A DNA stretch of 64,000 nucleotides from Amoebidium appalachense (GCA_963693365.1 CAVNZM010000018.1:1054001-1118000); one strand, 5' to 3'; positions 1 through 12,068 are shown, counted from the stretch's first letter. The notes: generated by a model not told the origin, from the sequence alone. Numbers and translations are program-made.

Positions 1-1900
1 TCAGCTTTCTTAATCCTCGTAGAGCCTTTTCCTTCTCACTCTATAAAAACAGTCTCTCTTTTGTTGTTTTGGTCCCGTGTGCGCGCGTGTGTGGGTCCAG
101 GTGTGTGCTTGCATGTGTCGGGAGGGTGTTGCATTTGGGTTTTCTCGCATAACTTAACATAGCATGTTTGCGACCTATACCTCTGCTATGCAATATGTGG
201 GTCGTCTGCAGTAGATCCATGCCGTGATATCGATAATATGAGATCTGCAATATGATGCCATATCAATACCAACAGTTGCCACGTGTACGCCAGGTACGTT
301 TACACAGAATCGTAAATATATTTACTCGTGGTTTCACTGTGCGTTGTATGATAATTCATTTACAGTTCCCACATTACAACGTTCTGTCAGGGTTTGGGTT
401 AGTTGTCATAGTTTTTATGTTCCTGTTTTAACTTGGGCCAAGGCCTGCAAACGAAATACAGTCTTGTGAGCACATGCTGTGCAAGTGACACGGTCCCCAT
501 TTCTTGCACCCAATGAGCAGGCATGCCCCTGTGTGGCTGTGGAGTCATATTCAGCAGACACATGTCAACTGCCGTTGGTAGTACACTCATGATACCTCAA
601 ATCCCTCATATAGATTAATCCCCCCCCCCGGGCCCCAACCACCACCACCACACACACACACACTCCGTCCTTTAGCCTTCCCCCCCCCCTCCCCCCCCCC
701 CACCACCACCACCCACCACCCACCCAACCACCAACACACACCCTCCCTCCCCCTCCGTTAGCCCCATCCCTCCCCATCCACTACCACACGTGAGCATGAT
801 ACAGTAAGCACACACACACACACACACACAAACACGCATGCCGCACGCGCGCACGGCGTGCGCGCGCACACACACACACGCACATGCGCACGCACACACA
901 CACACACATGCATGCACGCATACACACACCCACGCACGCAGGCACACGCAAGCACAGGGGGTTGATTAGCGAATCACCCCTTGGCCATGCTGGGCTGCCA
1001 GCTGTGCAGGCAGCAATACTGCAGAGAGCTACAGTAGAATGGCCCAACTGGGTGGCTGCTAGGGGCAGGCTGGTTGGTTGCAGCCTGTGCAGGGCACATG
1101 CACAGAACAACAGCTGCTGCCACAGTGTAATCGGCCTTTGAGTTCCACCACCATGCCCAGCAGTGCCTGTGCTGCCTGAGGTATGCCTTGGGGGTGGGCG
1201 TACGTGGCTATGGGGGGGGGGGGGGGGGGGGGGGGCACAGGGAGGGTCGAATGGTGGTGGTGGTGCTGCTTGCCCTGAACTATTCATGAGAAGGGGCTGT
1301 GATCGGGAGGGAGGCAAAAACTGGTGCACACCCAAAGCATTTATGTGATGACAGCTGCACAAGCCAACTGCACATGTGCAAGGAAGGTGCTAGAATCATT
1401 ATGGTGCGTTGTGATGTCATAGGTCACGTGCCGTGAATTGCACGCATGCCCCTCCCCTCCCCACTGACTGATGCACATCAGGGTTCGACTTGTACATGTA
1501 GCAACTAGCCCCCCCCCCAACCACCCCCACCCCCCCCACCCCCCCGCACACACACCCTTGTACCAACACACACACGACCACCACCACCACCTGTCCACCG
1601 CTATCCCCCTCACCAATAGACCCAACTATACCCGTCTGTCCCACAGTGCCACCAGAAAGGGCGGGAGGGGGAGGGAGGAGTGGGGAGGGGGGAGGGGGGA
1701 GGGGGTTAGAATGCGGAACAAGGGCTCGAAGCACACTACACAATGAGAAGCACGGTGCAGGACAAGAAGCAAACATTCAAGTATGCAACATTTCGTGTGC
1801 TGGTGGTGGTGGTGCTGGCTGGTGGTGGTGGTGGTGGTGGTGGGGGGGGGGGGGGGGAGGGGGGGGGGAGGGGGGGGGGAGAGGGGGGGGGGGGGGGGGG
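1..1900. repeat. Left copy of a ~2.35 kb direct duplication
   Basis: Sequence from position 1 reappears from 2352 onward with the same order of unique and simple-repeat blocks. The copies differ by a few substitutions (for example near 989 versus 3338) and by homopolymer or microsatellite length, so the offset drifts from 2351 to about 2339. The copy contains (CA)n at 811-955, long G-runs at about 1212-1235 and 1842-1900, and C-rich tracts. No gene was recognised. A unique, non-repetitive block at about 960-1190 is open on both strands but resembles no family I know. The copy may extend left of the window. Confidence 0.9.
1705..1795 (-). repeat. Dispersed repeat family, copy 1
   Basis: Read on the minus strand, this ~90 bp segment runs from TTGCATACTTGAATGTTTGC to CCGCATTC and aligns, with substitutions and small gaps, to the 3' two thirds of the 136 bp units in ARL2 intron 5 (27336-27471 and 27789-27924). 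A second copy lies at 4045-4134 through the large duplication. It looks like a short interspersed element; I see no coding capacity or pol III boxes. Confidence 0.7.
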
Positions 1901-2351
1901 GCAATTTGTAGCTAGTACTAGATCGCCACACTACTTTGTTCCGAGAGCAAATTTAAAGATGCCAGGTTGTTTTTAACTCTGTTTTCCCCAGGGATAGGTG
2001 GAGGGTTGACACCACACACGCAGCAAAGAATAACTGGACGGCCATTAATATTTGTTGCTAGTCATATGAGTATACACCTGCAGGTGCTTTGTATGTACTT
2101 ATGATGCACACAAACAACCGTAGTAAATACTATACCTCGTTATGTAAGTGTACCGTGATGTTCTCACGCTTCATACAAGTTACACACACACAGTAGTGTT
2201 CGAAACAGACATGCAGAAAGAACTATTATTGTCATCATATCAGTCGCACGAAATACAAGGAATTCTTCGTCGTCTTCTTTTCCTTTCTTTCTTTCTTTCT
2301 TTTTTTTTTCTATCTTTTTTTTTTTTTTTTTTTGGTTTGAGATTTTGTATT

Positions 2352-4250
2352 TCAGCTTTCTTAATCCTCGTAGAGCCTTTTCCTTCTCACTCTATAAAAA
2401 CAGTCTCTCTTTTGTTGTTTTGGTCCCGTGTGCGCGCGTGTGTGGGTCCAGGTGTGTGCTTGCATGTGTCGGGAGGGTGTTGCATTTGGGTTTTCTCGCA
2501 TAACTTAACATAGCATGTTTGCGACCTATACCTCTGCTATGCAATATGTGGGTCGTCTGCAGTAGATCCATGCCGTGATATCGATAATATGAGATCTGCA
2601 ATATGATGCCATATCAATACCAACAGTTGCCACGTGTACGCCAGGTACGTTTACACAGAATCGTAAATATATTTACTCGTGGTTTCACTGTGCGTTGTAT
2701 GATAATTCATTTACAGTTCCCACATTACAACGTTCTGTCAGGGTTTGGGTTAGTTGTCATAGTTTTTATGTTCCTGTTTTAACTTGGGCCAAGGCCTGCA
2801 AACGAAATACAGTCTTGTGAGCACATGCTGTGCAAGTGACACGGTCCCCATTTCTTGCACCCAATGAGCAGGCATGCCCCTGTGTGGCTGTGGAGTCATA
2901 TTCAGCAGACACATGTCAACTGCCGTTGGTAGTACACTCATGATACCTCAAATCCCTCATATAGATTAATCCCCCCCCCCGGGCCCCAACCACCACCACC
3001 ACACACACACACACTCCGTCCTTTAGCCTTCCCCCCCTCCCCCCCCCCCCACCACCACCACCCACCACCCACCCAACCACCAACACACACCCTCCCTCCC
3101 CCTCCGTTAGCCCCATCCCTCCCCATCCACTACCACACGTGAGCATGATACAGTAAGCACACACACACACACACACACAAACACGCATGCCGCACGCGCG
3201 CACGGCGTGCGCGCGCACACACACACACGCACATGCGCACGCACACACACACACACATGCATGCACGCATACACACACCCACGCACGCAGGCACACGCAA
3301 GCACAGGGGGTTGATTAGCGAATCACCCCTTGGCCATGGTGGGCTGCCAGCTGTGCAGGCAGCAATACTGCAGAGAGCTACAGTAGAATGGCCCAGCTGG
3401 GTGGCTGCTAGGGGCAGGCTGGTTGGTTGCAGCCTGTGCAGGGCACATGCACAGAACAACAGCTGCTGCCACAGTGTAATCGGCCTTTGAGTTCCACCAC
3501 CATGCCCAGCAGTGCCTGTGCTGCCTGAGGTATGCCTTGGGGGTGGGCGTACGTGGCTATGGGGGGGGGGGGGGGGGGGGGGCACAGGGAGGGTCGAATG
3601 GTGGTGGTGGTGCTGCTTGCCCTGAACTATTCATGAGAAGGGGCTGTGATCGGGAGGGAGGCAAAAACTGGTGCACACCCAAAGCATTTATGTGATGACA
3701 GCTGCACAAGCCAACTGCACATGTGCAAGGAAGGTGCTAGAATCATTATGGTGCGTTGTGATGTCATAGGTCACGTGCCGTGAATTGCACGCATGCCCCT
3801 CCCCTCCCCACTGACTGATGCACATCAGGGTTCGACTTGTACATGTAGCAACTAGCCCCCCCCCCAACCACCCCCACCCCCCCCGCACACACACCCTTGT
3901 ACCAACACACACACGACCACCACCACCACCTGTCCACCGCTATCCCCCTCACCAATAGACCCAACTATACCCGTCTGTCCCACAGTGCCACCAGAAAGGG
4001 CGGGAGGGGGAGGGAGGAGTGGGGAGGGGGGAGGGGGGAGGGGGTTAGAATGCGGAACAAGGGCTCGAAGCACACTACACAATGAGAAGCACGGTGCAGG
4101 ACAAGAAGCAAACATTCAAGTATGCAACATTTCGTGTGCTGGTGGTGGTGGTGCTGGCTGGTGGTGGTGGTGGTGGTGGTGGTGGGGGGGGGGGGGGGGG
4201 GGGGGGGGGGAGGGGGGGGGGAAGGGGGGGGGGGGGGGGGGGGGGTTAGG
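2352..4250. repeat. Right copy of the ~2.35 kb direct duplication
   Basis: Direct copy of 1-1900. Similarity ends inside a G-run near 4200-4245; sequence after it (from about 4247) does not match that after 1905. The spacer 1911-2351 is unique and includes a T-rich tract at 2278-2333. Near-identity means either a very recent tandem duplication or two haplotypes or reads joined in the assembly. Confidence 0.9.
4045..4134 (-). repeat. Dispersed repeat family, copy 2
   Basis: Same short element as at 1705-1795, carried along by the 2.35 kb duplication. It is followed by (GGT)n and a long G-run. Confidence 0.7.
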
Positions 4251-4882
4251 AGCAGGGGAAAGGGCGGGTGCAGTTTCCCACAGTGAGCAACAAATGTCTA
4301 TTGCACGTGCCTAGACCAATCAGACAACTGCAGTGTGCTTGTTGTGCGTAGTAAACAGAGAATGGTATGATTTTACTATGACGTATAGTGCCCAACGTTA
4401 GCACGAAGTGTGAAGTGTGGGGGGTATGTGCCATGGTAATTACACATTGCCGTCTTCATTCCCTGCCATGCTCCCACCCTCTATCATCCCTATCCTGCCC
4501 GTTCATATGCAGGGTGTCCCATCATAGTAAACAGTTGCACATTTGCAGCACCCAGTGGCCTATAATACAAGATACTTAATGGCTACGCCATATCGTTATC
4601 GCCCAGCCTGGGTGGTGGCGTCACAAAACCGCCACTGACACGTACTGAGACGTTCTGTGACTGAGTCCGTCCCTGAAACGGGACACCGCACCCCATCACA
4701 TCCTCGGAGGTTTGATCCAGGGTGTGATCGGACAAAAGTTGTGACGGGAGCTTCACGTTATGAATTGTGCAACCTGACTGGATGGAGATAAATTTGCCCA
4801 CTCTGATTGGTTGGATGAGCACGTGTTATGGAACGATCCGGCTTAGTCCTTCCCCGGCACACGACAGCATTGTGGCTGTATA

Positions 4883-4913
<31 letters not shown>

Positions 4914-5931
4914 TTTCCCCTCCCTCTCCAATCTGGAACCCCCCTCCCCCTTCTCCATTCCCCCGGCCTTCTGGTCCTCCCGCCCCCCCCCCTCCATTCC
5001 AATCTGAAATTCTCCCCCCACCCCTCTCCACCCCCCCCCCACCTGCACCGGCCTTCTGGTCCCCCCCCTCTCCCCTCCCCCACGGTAACCTCCCTCCTAA
5101 TCGACCGATCCCCTCCCTCCCTTCATACACACAATGAGATGTCCACGTGCACATTCTACCCCCCCCCCCCCCCCCTCTCTCCCCCCCTCCCCCCGGGCAT
5201 TTCCCCCCGATGTCCATACCAAACCAACTTGAATGCCTCCCCCCCCCCAAAAAAGATCATCTTCGTCTTACGGTCGAGTCCACAAACACACCTTGAACAC
5301 CACCACCCCTCCAACCCCCGGGTCAGGGGCCTACTATCACCCTGCCATCGCCCGCCCCCCCAACCCCCTTTACAGGCTATCTTCTATTGGTGCCTCCTCC
5401 TTTCTCTGCCCTCCCCATCCCCATTCCCCTCCCGCTCTTAAGGAGGAACCCCCTATCGTCCACATCCTCCCCCCCCCCCCCCCCCCCCCCCAAACATCGC
5501 CACTCCTATTCCTCCTGACTCCCCATCTCCTCTCCCAAACATACGTGCCAGCCTCCCCTCTAGCCCACCACCATCATTATTGCCCCCCCCCCCCCCCCCC
5601 CCCCTCCCCCCCTCGGCAGAAGAGAGATTTGCTTGAGGCACATATGACACAAGGGGGGCTTTGGGGAGGGGGGGGGGGGGGGGCAATTTTTTTTGTTAGT
5701 AGGAACACAGCCACACGGAACATTAAAAGCACTCATTTAACCATCATCAAAGGCAGTCCAACCAACACATTATTAAAGTCAGCCCAACCACCACATCATA
5801 AAGAAAAACTCAACATCGCATCATTAAAGACAGGGCATACAATACCCACTCAAGCAATCATCAACAGCTAATCATTCAAAACACCCCCTCCCCCCCCACC
5901 CCCCCCTCCGTATAAGGCTACCTGCTATGCC
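4251..5931. other. Non-coding stretch with C-rich low-complexity tracts
   Basis: No supported exon. 4290-4860 is unique sequence with short unconvincing frames. 4885-5640 is strongly C-rich, with several runs over 15 C that create Pro-rich or Gly-rich pseudo-ORFs. 5700-5880 is A-rich unique sequence. If the PDZ gene to the right continues, its next intron covers part of this block. Confidence 0.6.
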
Positions 5932-6551
5932 ACGTAGGGCTTGGTGGGCAGTGTGCCGGTGCCGTGAGCCGATGGACCTGCGCCAGTTCACTTGCCAGTG
6001 CACGTGGCATGCACGTGAGTGCCACCTGACCACGTGCTCTCAGCCGTGCAATCACCACGGCCGTAACCTCCATGTCCCCCCACCCCTCTGTGGAGAGCCC
6101 ATCCACGGCCACTATGCTATCCCCCACCCTCACCCCAGCCCTCCCCACGTAGCAGTCCTGTGCCACGTACAGCACCTCCCCCCCCCCCATACATCATGCC
6201 TGCCTGTGCCCTCCCCTCTGCTGCCGGCCCAGCCACCACCAGCCTAGCCCTGGTCAGGGGCTGGTCGCTGACCTCCAGCTTGAGCTGACACCCCCCCTGC
6301 AATATCTCGCATATGGTCTCTGCATCCCACCCCACCAGCCCAGGTGCCTTCTTGTTAATGCGGTCGATACGGTCACCAGGGGAGAGACCCAGGGCCCATG
6401 CCGGGGTGTGTGGGGTCACGTGGGTCACAAACACCTGCCTCCTTAGCACAGACACACTGGCCCCAAAGGCCTGGCCTGCGTGCTTGCGCATCCTGACGAT
6501 GCGTCTGATTGGTCGGTAGTCATCTATGTCGTCATCTAGAACCACCGGGCC
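5932..6551 (-). CDS. Tandem PDZ-domain exon(s), frameshifted at a G-run
   Basis: The minus-strand exon starts after a CAG acceptor (exon base 6551, phase 0) with GPVVLDDD. It encodes a PDZ domain (RRIVRMRKHAG, then VFVTHVTPHTPAWALGLSPGDRI as the carboxylate-loop to helix region, ending LKLEVSD). After MMYGGG the frame breaks in an 11-base G-run at 6178-6188. One base fewer would continue into a second PDZ-like half (EVLYVAQDCYVGRAGV, RVGDSIVAVDG) down to a donor AG|GTAGCC at 5932, or a stop at 5918. An indel error or allele in the homopolymer is the simplest explanation. PDZ modules bind C-terminal peptides in scaffolds; the protein itself is not identified. It joins in phase 0 to the exon at 7356-7586. 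Confidence 0.62.
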
Positions 6552-7304
6552 CTGGGGGGAGGGGGGGGGGTAAGGGAGGCCTTGGGTTAGGCCACGTGTG
6601 TGTTTGATGGGGGGGGGAGGGGGGCCGCCGGGGGGGGGGGAGGGGGGGGGGGGAGGGGGGAGGGAGGAGGGGGAGGGGGGAGGTAGCGGCGGTGGCTGGG
6701 AAGTGACCTGCTGAATCCGACTCTCATTGCTATTAACTGGTTCATAGGAAACTACCCCTATAAAACAGCCTACTAAGTGGTGTCTATCATTCTTTCTCTT
6801 ATGAGTTTTACATTCGACGGTTCATAACCGGACGGGCCACAAATACAACAACTCGAATATAATGTTTGCACGTGAATAATAATCTGCTAACCAGAGTACG
6901 TTTGTGCACTCTACAGGGTGGTAAATACATAGTGGGCCGCTGTCTTCTTGTAAGGTTGCCTCGTGGGCAACCTGCTTGATTTTACCTGATGTGGTTTTGC
7001 CCACATGCAACGTGCAGGCAGTGTGGTTTATCTAATCAAAGGGGTGAGGATTGGGTGACCCGAGGGCCAAAAAAAAACACACACCTAGTTTCTTTTGAGT
7101 ATTCCGCACTACACGTGTCTGCTAAGGCGCCCTTAAGCATACCCATACTCTGTGGCCATGAGGCTGTGCCCTAGCAATGCAACCCACCACAGAGCAAATA
7201 ATTCGTGCTTGTGTCTGGTAGTGTGGCCTGCTATCATTTCCAGATTTGCTGCTGCCAGCCCGCACCCCTTTGCCCTGCCCCCTCATGGCACACACACACA
7301 CACA

Positions 7305-7347
<43 letters not shown>

Positions 7348-7355
7348 TTGCCTAC
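6552..7355. other. Intron of the PDZ gene
   Basis: The left part (6555-6690) is G-rich; on the minus strand it gives the C-rich pyrimidine tract before the PDZ exon acceptor. 6700-7260 is unique sequence with no convincing exon. 7289-7345 is a (CA)n microsatellite. Confidence 0.55.
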
Positions 7356-7586
7356 CTCCTTGAACTTTGTTCGTGGGTCGTTCATGTCCGCAGGGCCCTT
7401 GCATGGCCGTAGCGTGGGCCTAGCCACGTTGATACGCTGCACCCCCATGTGGCCAACAAGAAACTCGGCCTCCTTTTTGCTTCCTGTCACAAAGCTGGGT
7501 GCATACAGGCACCCCGCCACCGTGCCGTAACTCATCATTTTCGCTGTGTATGCCTGCAGGCGCCGCAAAACATCATGGGAGCAGGC
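7356..7586 (-). CDS. Exon of unidentified protein, probably the PDZ gene
   Basis: 231 nt (77 codons) between CAG|GCC at 7586 and GAG|GTAGGC at 7356, phase 0 at both ends. It reads ACSHDVLRRLQAYTAK ... YAPSFVTGSKKEAEFLVG ... NDPRTKFKE. Composition and splice sites look genuine, and the phase lets it join straight to the PDZ exon (FKE then GPVV). I do not recognise a domain. An alternative acceptor at 7593/7594 (TTAG) would add a few residues. Upstream exons were not found with confidence. Confidence 0.55.
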
Positions 7587-9028
7587 CTGCTTGCTAACGG
7601 TGTTTAATCGCAACGAGAAAAAAAAAGGGAACTTCACGGGAGAAAAATGGGGTTTCATAACGTTTCGGCTGCCGAGTGTTGGGGTACCCTTGGTCGGAGC
7701 CGCTTCAAATATCTCAACGTAAATGCCTCCTCCCAGTAAATGTCTCCTCCCCAACTGAGCTGTATGCGACACGTGTGCCGTGTAGGTGTTTTAGCGAGAC
7801 CTGTGTGTTGTGTTGTGATGTTTGCCACGTGCTGGGTGTAACTGCGGAGCCAAATTTGCTAGTTTTTGCCAAACCCAAACTGATGCTACCATCATTACGT
7901 ATACGCTATGTAACATGTGCGAATGACCCTATTATAATCGTACTGCAGCCACATGTGAGCGTTGTTTTGCGCGCAATATTTGTGTTCTTTTTTTCTGTAT
8001 GTTGACGCACTATACACTGAGCCAAACTGATCACACACACACACAACGGGAGCTCAAAACACACCGCTCGTATGACCGATGTTTCCTTTTCATTCCACTC
8101 CGCATGTGCCAACGGCCAAATTGCACACAATGGCCGGCAAAATCTGCTTCTTTGGACCCTCCTGTGGCCCAATCACTGATTTGGGCATCTTTGTTTTGCG
8201 CACATGTGCAGGTTTGAAACTTTGGCACATTCGTCGATGCATGTTTTTTGCGCTATAATGAGCAAATTTTTTACAGTTATAAGCTGTTTTCATGCATATT
8301 ATGGAAAATTCTCTTTTTGCAATGCTGGCGCAAAATTTTGTATGATTACACGACCCATACATTTTCCTCATGTATAAGCATACAACTTTGCATGGGTGCA
8401 TTTTTATATAAAGACACCATGAATCGATTGGTTTGGGATCATCAATTGTGTGAAAAAACAAAACGAGCCAATCAAACGGCTCTAGTCGAAGACAGTTTGT
8501 TCACCCTACACTTTTTAGATCAACGGAGTGCTCAACACACATCAGTCTACGTTTCGTCAACTGATATCCTGACTGATATGACAGCGTTGCTGTCATAATA
8601 TGCACACATGTAATCCGTAGTTATACTGACATCCTGCGTACCTCATAGCACTCAAAAGTTTTTATATTGTATTTATATGTTATAAAAAGCAATAATGTTG
8701 TGGTTTATTATATGGTTGTTGCAAAAAACAGAACCGGTTCAAAGCTCAACAAAACCAAACTTTCAGCCCACGGAACAAGAATCCCCCCAAATGACCGTTG
8801 CCTTTGTGCATGAAGCATTTTGATTGGCCATTGTGAATTCGCCTGCTGCGCCGGCAACCAATCAGCAGGGACCTATGACTCGATGACGTAGCACGTACCG
8901 TGCCGCTCTTGCGGTGCCACGCTTCGCCGAGGGACTGGCTGGTCCGCAGGAGGGTGGTCCAAAAGGGCATGCACGTGGTGTGCCTGCTTGTGTGCCTTTG
9001 TGCACGTATTGCGTGCGTGCGTGTGGCC
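7587..9028. other. Unassigned intergenic or intronic sequence
   Basis: Unique sequence with AT-rich parts (8240-8720). Several frames over 80 codons are open on both strands, but none has recognisable motifs or consistent splice sites. 8820-8890 holds an inverted CCAAT (ATTGGC near 8824), CCAATCAG near 8857 and a CRE-like TGACGTAG near 8884, so it may be a promoter; no downstream gene was identified. Confidence 0.4.
8820..8890. promoter_or_regulatory. Possible promoter motif cluster (CCAAT boxes plus CRE-like site)
   Basis: Within 70 bp there are two CCAAT motifs, one in each orientation, and TGACGTAG. Such clusters are typical of animal promoters. There is no transcript support and no clear gene on either side, so this is only suggestive. 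Confidence 0.25.
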
Positions 9029-9101
9029 CACGGCCATCTAGAAACACCAGATGGCCGTGGTGTGGCCCCGTCTTGCTAGGCGGTGTTTCTAGATGGCCGT
9101 G
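9029..9101. repeat. 20-bp perfect inverted repeat with nested hairpin
   Basis: Arms 9029-9048 and 9082-9101 are exact reverse complements (core ACGGCCATCTAGAAACACC). In addition 9049-9059 (AGATGGCCGTG) is the reverse complement of the first 11 bases of the left arm, so a short hairpin competes with the long one. The spacer is 33 bp. No gene was assigned here. Confidence 0.85.
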
Positions 9102-9913
9102 TGCTAGGCACAACTGGGCCAACTGTGAGCCTAGATGCTGTCATGTATGGTATGGGGCACAGGTACATGCACATCCTGCGAATGGACAGAGATCTCGAGT
9201 GCAGGCCGATGCCCTTCGTTGAGTCACTGGTACCGGTCAGCAAAGCGTAGGGCGTATATATAAGACATATGAATTCATGCACATGTTACTATGATAGATG
9301 AATCTGGCGCAGCCAACACCCTTACTGGTTCATGTGCTTCATCATCACAGTGCAGGTCACATGAAGGAGTCAAGTTCAAAGGTTCGCCCCACTGTTCTCC
9401 CGGTCCTGTCCGGATCCGGTTCGAATTCAACCGAGCATGATACCATGGCCAAGCCTCGTGCCTTATGCTTGTTTTGTGACTGCTAAACCAGTGTGGCTTC
9501 TACTTACGAGCCGGCATGCAGTTCTGTTGCGCGTGTCTGATAAAACTCGCATGCGTGGGTGTGGCTCGACGACCGGCTGTGCGGTGCTTCTGGGCACACA
9601 TTGCAATTAAAAAGTGGGTCTGGCCACTGCCAAAACGACAGTTGGTTGCAGCCATGCATATGGTTCTAATAGCTCCACAAAATTTCAAGCTTTTGTTGTC
9701 GTTACATGAGCCTTTCCATACCCCGGCAGCCCTAAGGAAGCTAAAAGGGATGTGGCAGCCCAAGCCGGGGGCGGGGAGGCAGCCTGGGCCATGTGTACAT
9801 TTAGAATGACCGTCATTAATATTGCGGAAGACAGGCGTGCGTCGAGAGAGCCGATTAACTGGCAACTTAAAATTAAGGGCCTTCTGGGTAGGGAAAGGCC
9901 TAGGGTGGGGGGT

Positions 9914-9951
<38 letters not shown>

Positions 9952-9954
9952 AGG
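9102..9954. other. Unassigned sequence
   Basis: Unique sequence with short open frames on both strands (for example + 9298-9486), none matching a known family. A long G-run occupies about 9907-9951. Confidence 0.45.
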
Positions 9955-10038
9955 ATGGCACAAAATGATGCTGATCAAATGGGTCAACGATGTACACATC
10001 GATATCACCCTCCAAGCTGGCGCCTGCCGCCTTGCACT
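9955..10038 (-). CDS. Weak exon candidate with VYIVDPF motif
   Basis: The minus strand reads LEGDIDVYIVDPFDQHHF after a possible CAG acceptor near 10030. The heptad resembles the V-Y-I-x-D-P-F motif in the C-terminal region of Mediator subunit 13. No other MED13-like exon was found nearby, and the donor after HHF (GTGCCA) is poor. Treat as a hint only. Confidence 0.2.
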
Positions 10039-10115
10039 AGGGCTTACTAGTATAGTATGGCGTACGTAGTGTGTAGCGATAGCTGCCTACTCCGAACCCG
10101 TACGCCTCTTAAGAC

Positions 10116-10412
10116 ATGCTCTGGATTACCTCAGAGATCCACGCTCACATCCTGCCCCACCTCCACGGGCACCCACTCCAAAAAAGTAAGAAGAAGGGAT
10201 CCGGCAAGGAACACAACTCTAAAAAACGCGAAAGTAACGCAGGGCGCAAGAATTCATCTCTATGGCGCCTTAGGAAACTTTCCTTATGCTCAACCACTTT
10301 CATCTAGAACACATCGGAAAGATGGCAAGCTTTAGCAGATCGTCTGCCCTTGGAACGTGCCAAAGAGCCCGTTCTTGGACACCCTTCGCGGGTTCGCCTG
10401 TGTAATAAAAAT
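10116..10412 (+). other. Coding-like frame interrupted by TAG
   Basis: From ATG at 10116 the frame runs 63 codons with a Lys/Arg-rich middle (KSKKKGSGKEHNSKKRES), meets TAG at 10305-10307, then stays open with protein-like composition (SERWQALADRLPLERAKEP) to TAA at about 10412. An AATAAAAATTAA motif overlaps the end. It could be a decayed mobile-element or cellular gene; no family recognised. Confidence 0.25.
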
Positions 10413-10460
10413 TAAGGCGGACGCTCATACGGAAATACGAGAATAGCTTAGTGAGCGGGG

Positions 10461-10610
10461 TGATCACGAGATGATGAGGAAGGGGTTAAAGAGAGAGACC
10501 TACTGGTGAAAAAGCGACGCAACATGCAAGTTGCGAACGATTTGCCCAGCGGTGATGCGGAAGATGAGTCTTTGAAAGCCGAAAACAAAAGAACAAGACG
10601 TTGGAAGGGG
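10461..10610 (+). CDS. Exon-like charged segment
   Basis: The plus frame reads SRDDEEGVKERDLLVKKRR, NDLPSGDAEDESLKAEN and KRTRRWK before running into GA-rich repeat. The mix of acidic and basic residues resembles a nuclear linker. No acceptor is convincing, and the minus strand is also open. Unidentified. Confidence 0.25.
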
Positions 10611-10669
10611 GAGGGGGTGGGGGAAGGCAAGGGAGGGGGGGGGAGGGGGGGGGGGGGAAGGGTGGGAGA

Positions 10670-10714
10670 TAGAGAGAGAGAGCGAGAGAGAGAGAGAGGG
10701 GGGGGGGGGGGGGG

Positions 10715-10746
<32 letters not shown>

Positions 10747-10775
10747 GAGAGAGTGAGAGAGAAAGCTTGGGGGAG

Positions 10776-10809
<34 letters not shown>

Positions 10810-10863
10810 ATTGTCCTCCTACCACTTCATTATTTCATGATTTTTGAACTTAAAAACTTCGTT

Positions 10864-10955
<92 letters not shown>

Positions 10956-11008
10956 GAGTGAGTGAGAGGGAGAGGGAGAGAGAGAGAGTCTGTGTGTGTG
11001 TGTGTGTG

Positions 11009-11048
<40 letters not shown>

Positions 11049-11095
11049 GTGTAAACTAATCGACATGAAAGGAGGGAGCCTGGGGGAAATGGGTG

Positions 11096-11177
<82 letters not shown>

Positions 11178-11487
11178 TTTCGAGGGAGGGAGGAGGGAGA
11201 GAACATGTAGGAAGGGGGGGGGGGGATGCTGAGGAAGGTCGAGAACGAACAGGAAGGGAAGGCATTGGTGTGTGAAGGCGAGAGAGGGGGGGGAGGAAGG
11301 GGGGGGGGGGATATGAGCGTGGCGAAAGGGTAAGGAGGTGGGGGAGGGGGGGGGGGGGGGGGGGCTCGGGGGAGGGTCAGAGAGTAAGGAGGGGGAAGGT
11401 CTTGGTGTCACGTGTGTGTGTGTGTGTGTGGGGGGGGGGGGGGGCTGACGGAGGGACGGAGAGTACGGAGAGGGAATGTGCGTGTGT

Positions 11488-11518
<31 letters not shown>

Positions 11519-11665
11519 GGGGGGATATAGGGGTTGCTGAGGGCCGAGGCGGCAGAAAGGGTACCGAGACAGGGAAGGGTAGGGGAGGGGAGGAGGAGGG
11601 AAGAGTTTGTGCGTGTGTGTGTGGGGGGGAGGCGGGGGAGCGGGGGGGGAGGGGGGTAGGGGGAA
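10670..11665. repeat. Compound (GA)n / (GT)n / G-run tract
   Basis: About 1 kb of almost pure simple repeat: (GA)n at 10670-10760, 10866-10952 and 11098-11175, (GT)n at 10990-11052, 11410-11430 and 11480-11502, and G-runs up to about 28 nt. All long ORFs here (Arg-Glu, Ser-Leu, Pro/His-Thr) are repeat translations. Confidence 0.95.
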
Positions 11666-12068
11666 GGGAGAAATGCCCGGGAAAGGAAGGAGACCTCTTC
11701 AGTATCATATGTTGGCGCTGATTTAAATTGATGCCACAGTTGGTCAACATTCATTTATAGACTATTATTGTTTAGGTAACACAGCATTCATTCTACCTTT
11801 CGTTATTAGTGACAGTCTATAATAATCCACTGAGTAGTAACTTCCCAACCGTAATACAACCCTACAACTCAGGTTGAAGATGGCCCCTCCTGTTTTGAGA
11901 TCCCTTAGAATCGCCCCATATTTCGTTTTGAGCTCAGCTCCCGCGTCCGTACTCAAGTATGCTTGGAGAGCTTTGTGATCAGTTCAAACATTTTTCCACC
12001 GGCCTAAAGTTGTGTGCGCAAGCTCTCTCTTTCTCTATTTAGCCTCAATAAAGGCAGCTTTGGGTTAT

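Noticed and set aside
960-1190. Unique block open on both strands in the duplicated region (also 3309-3535)
   Set aside because: No consistent splice sites or recognised motif; conservation between copies only reflects the recent duplication.
9410-9440. GGTTCGAATTC resembling a tRNA B box
   Set aside because: No A box or acceptor stem at a suitable distance.
10830-11750. 300-codon Ser-Leu / Pro-rich ORF and similar long ORFs elsewhere
   Set aside because: They are translations of (GA)n, (GT)n, (CA)n and homopolymer runs, present in several frames at once, with no domain.
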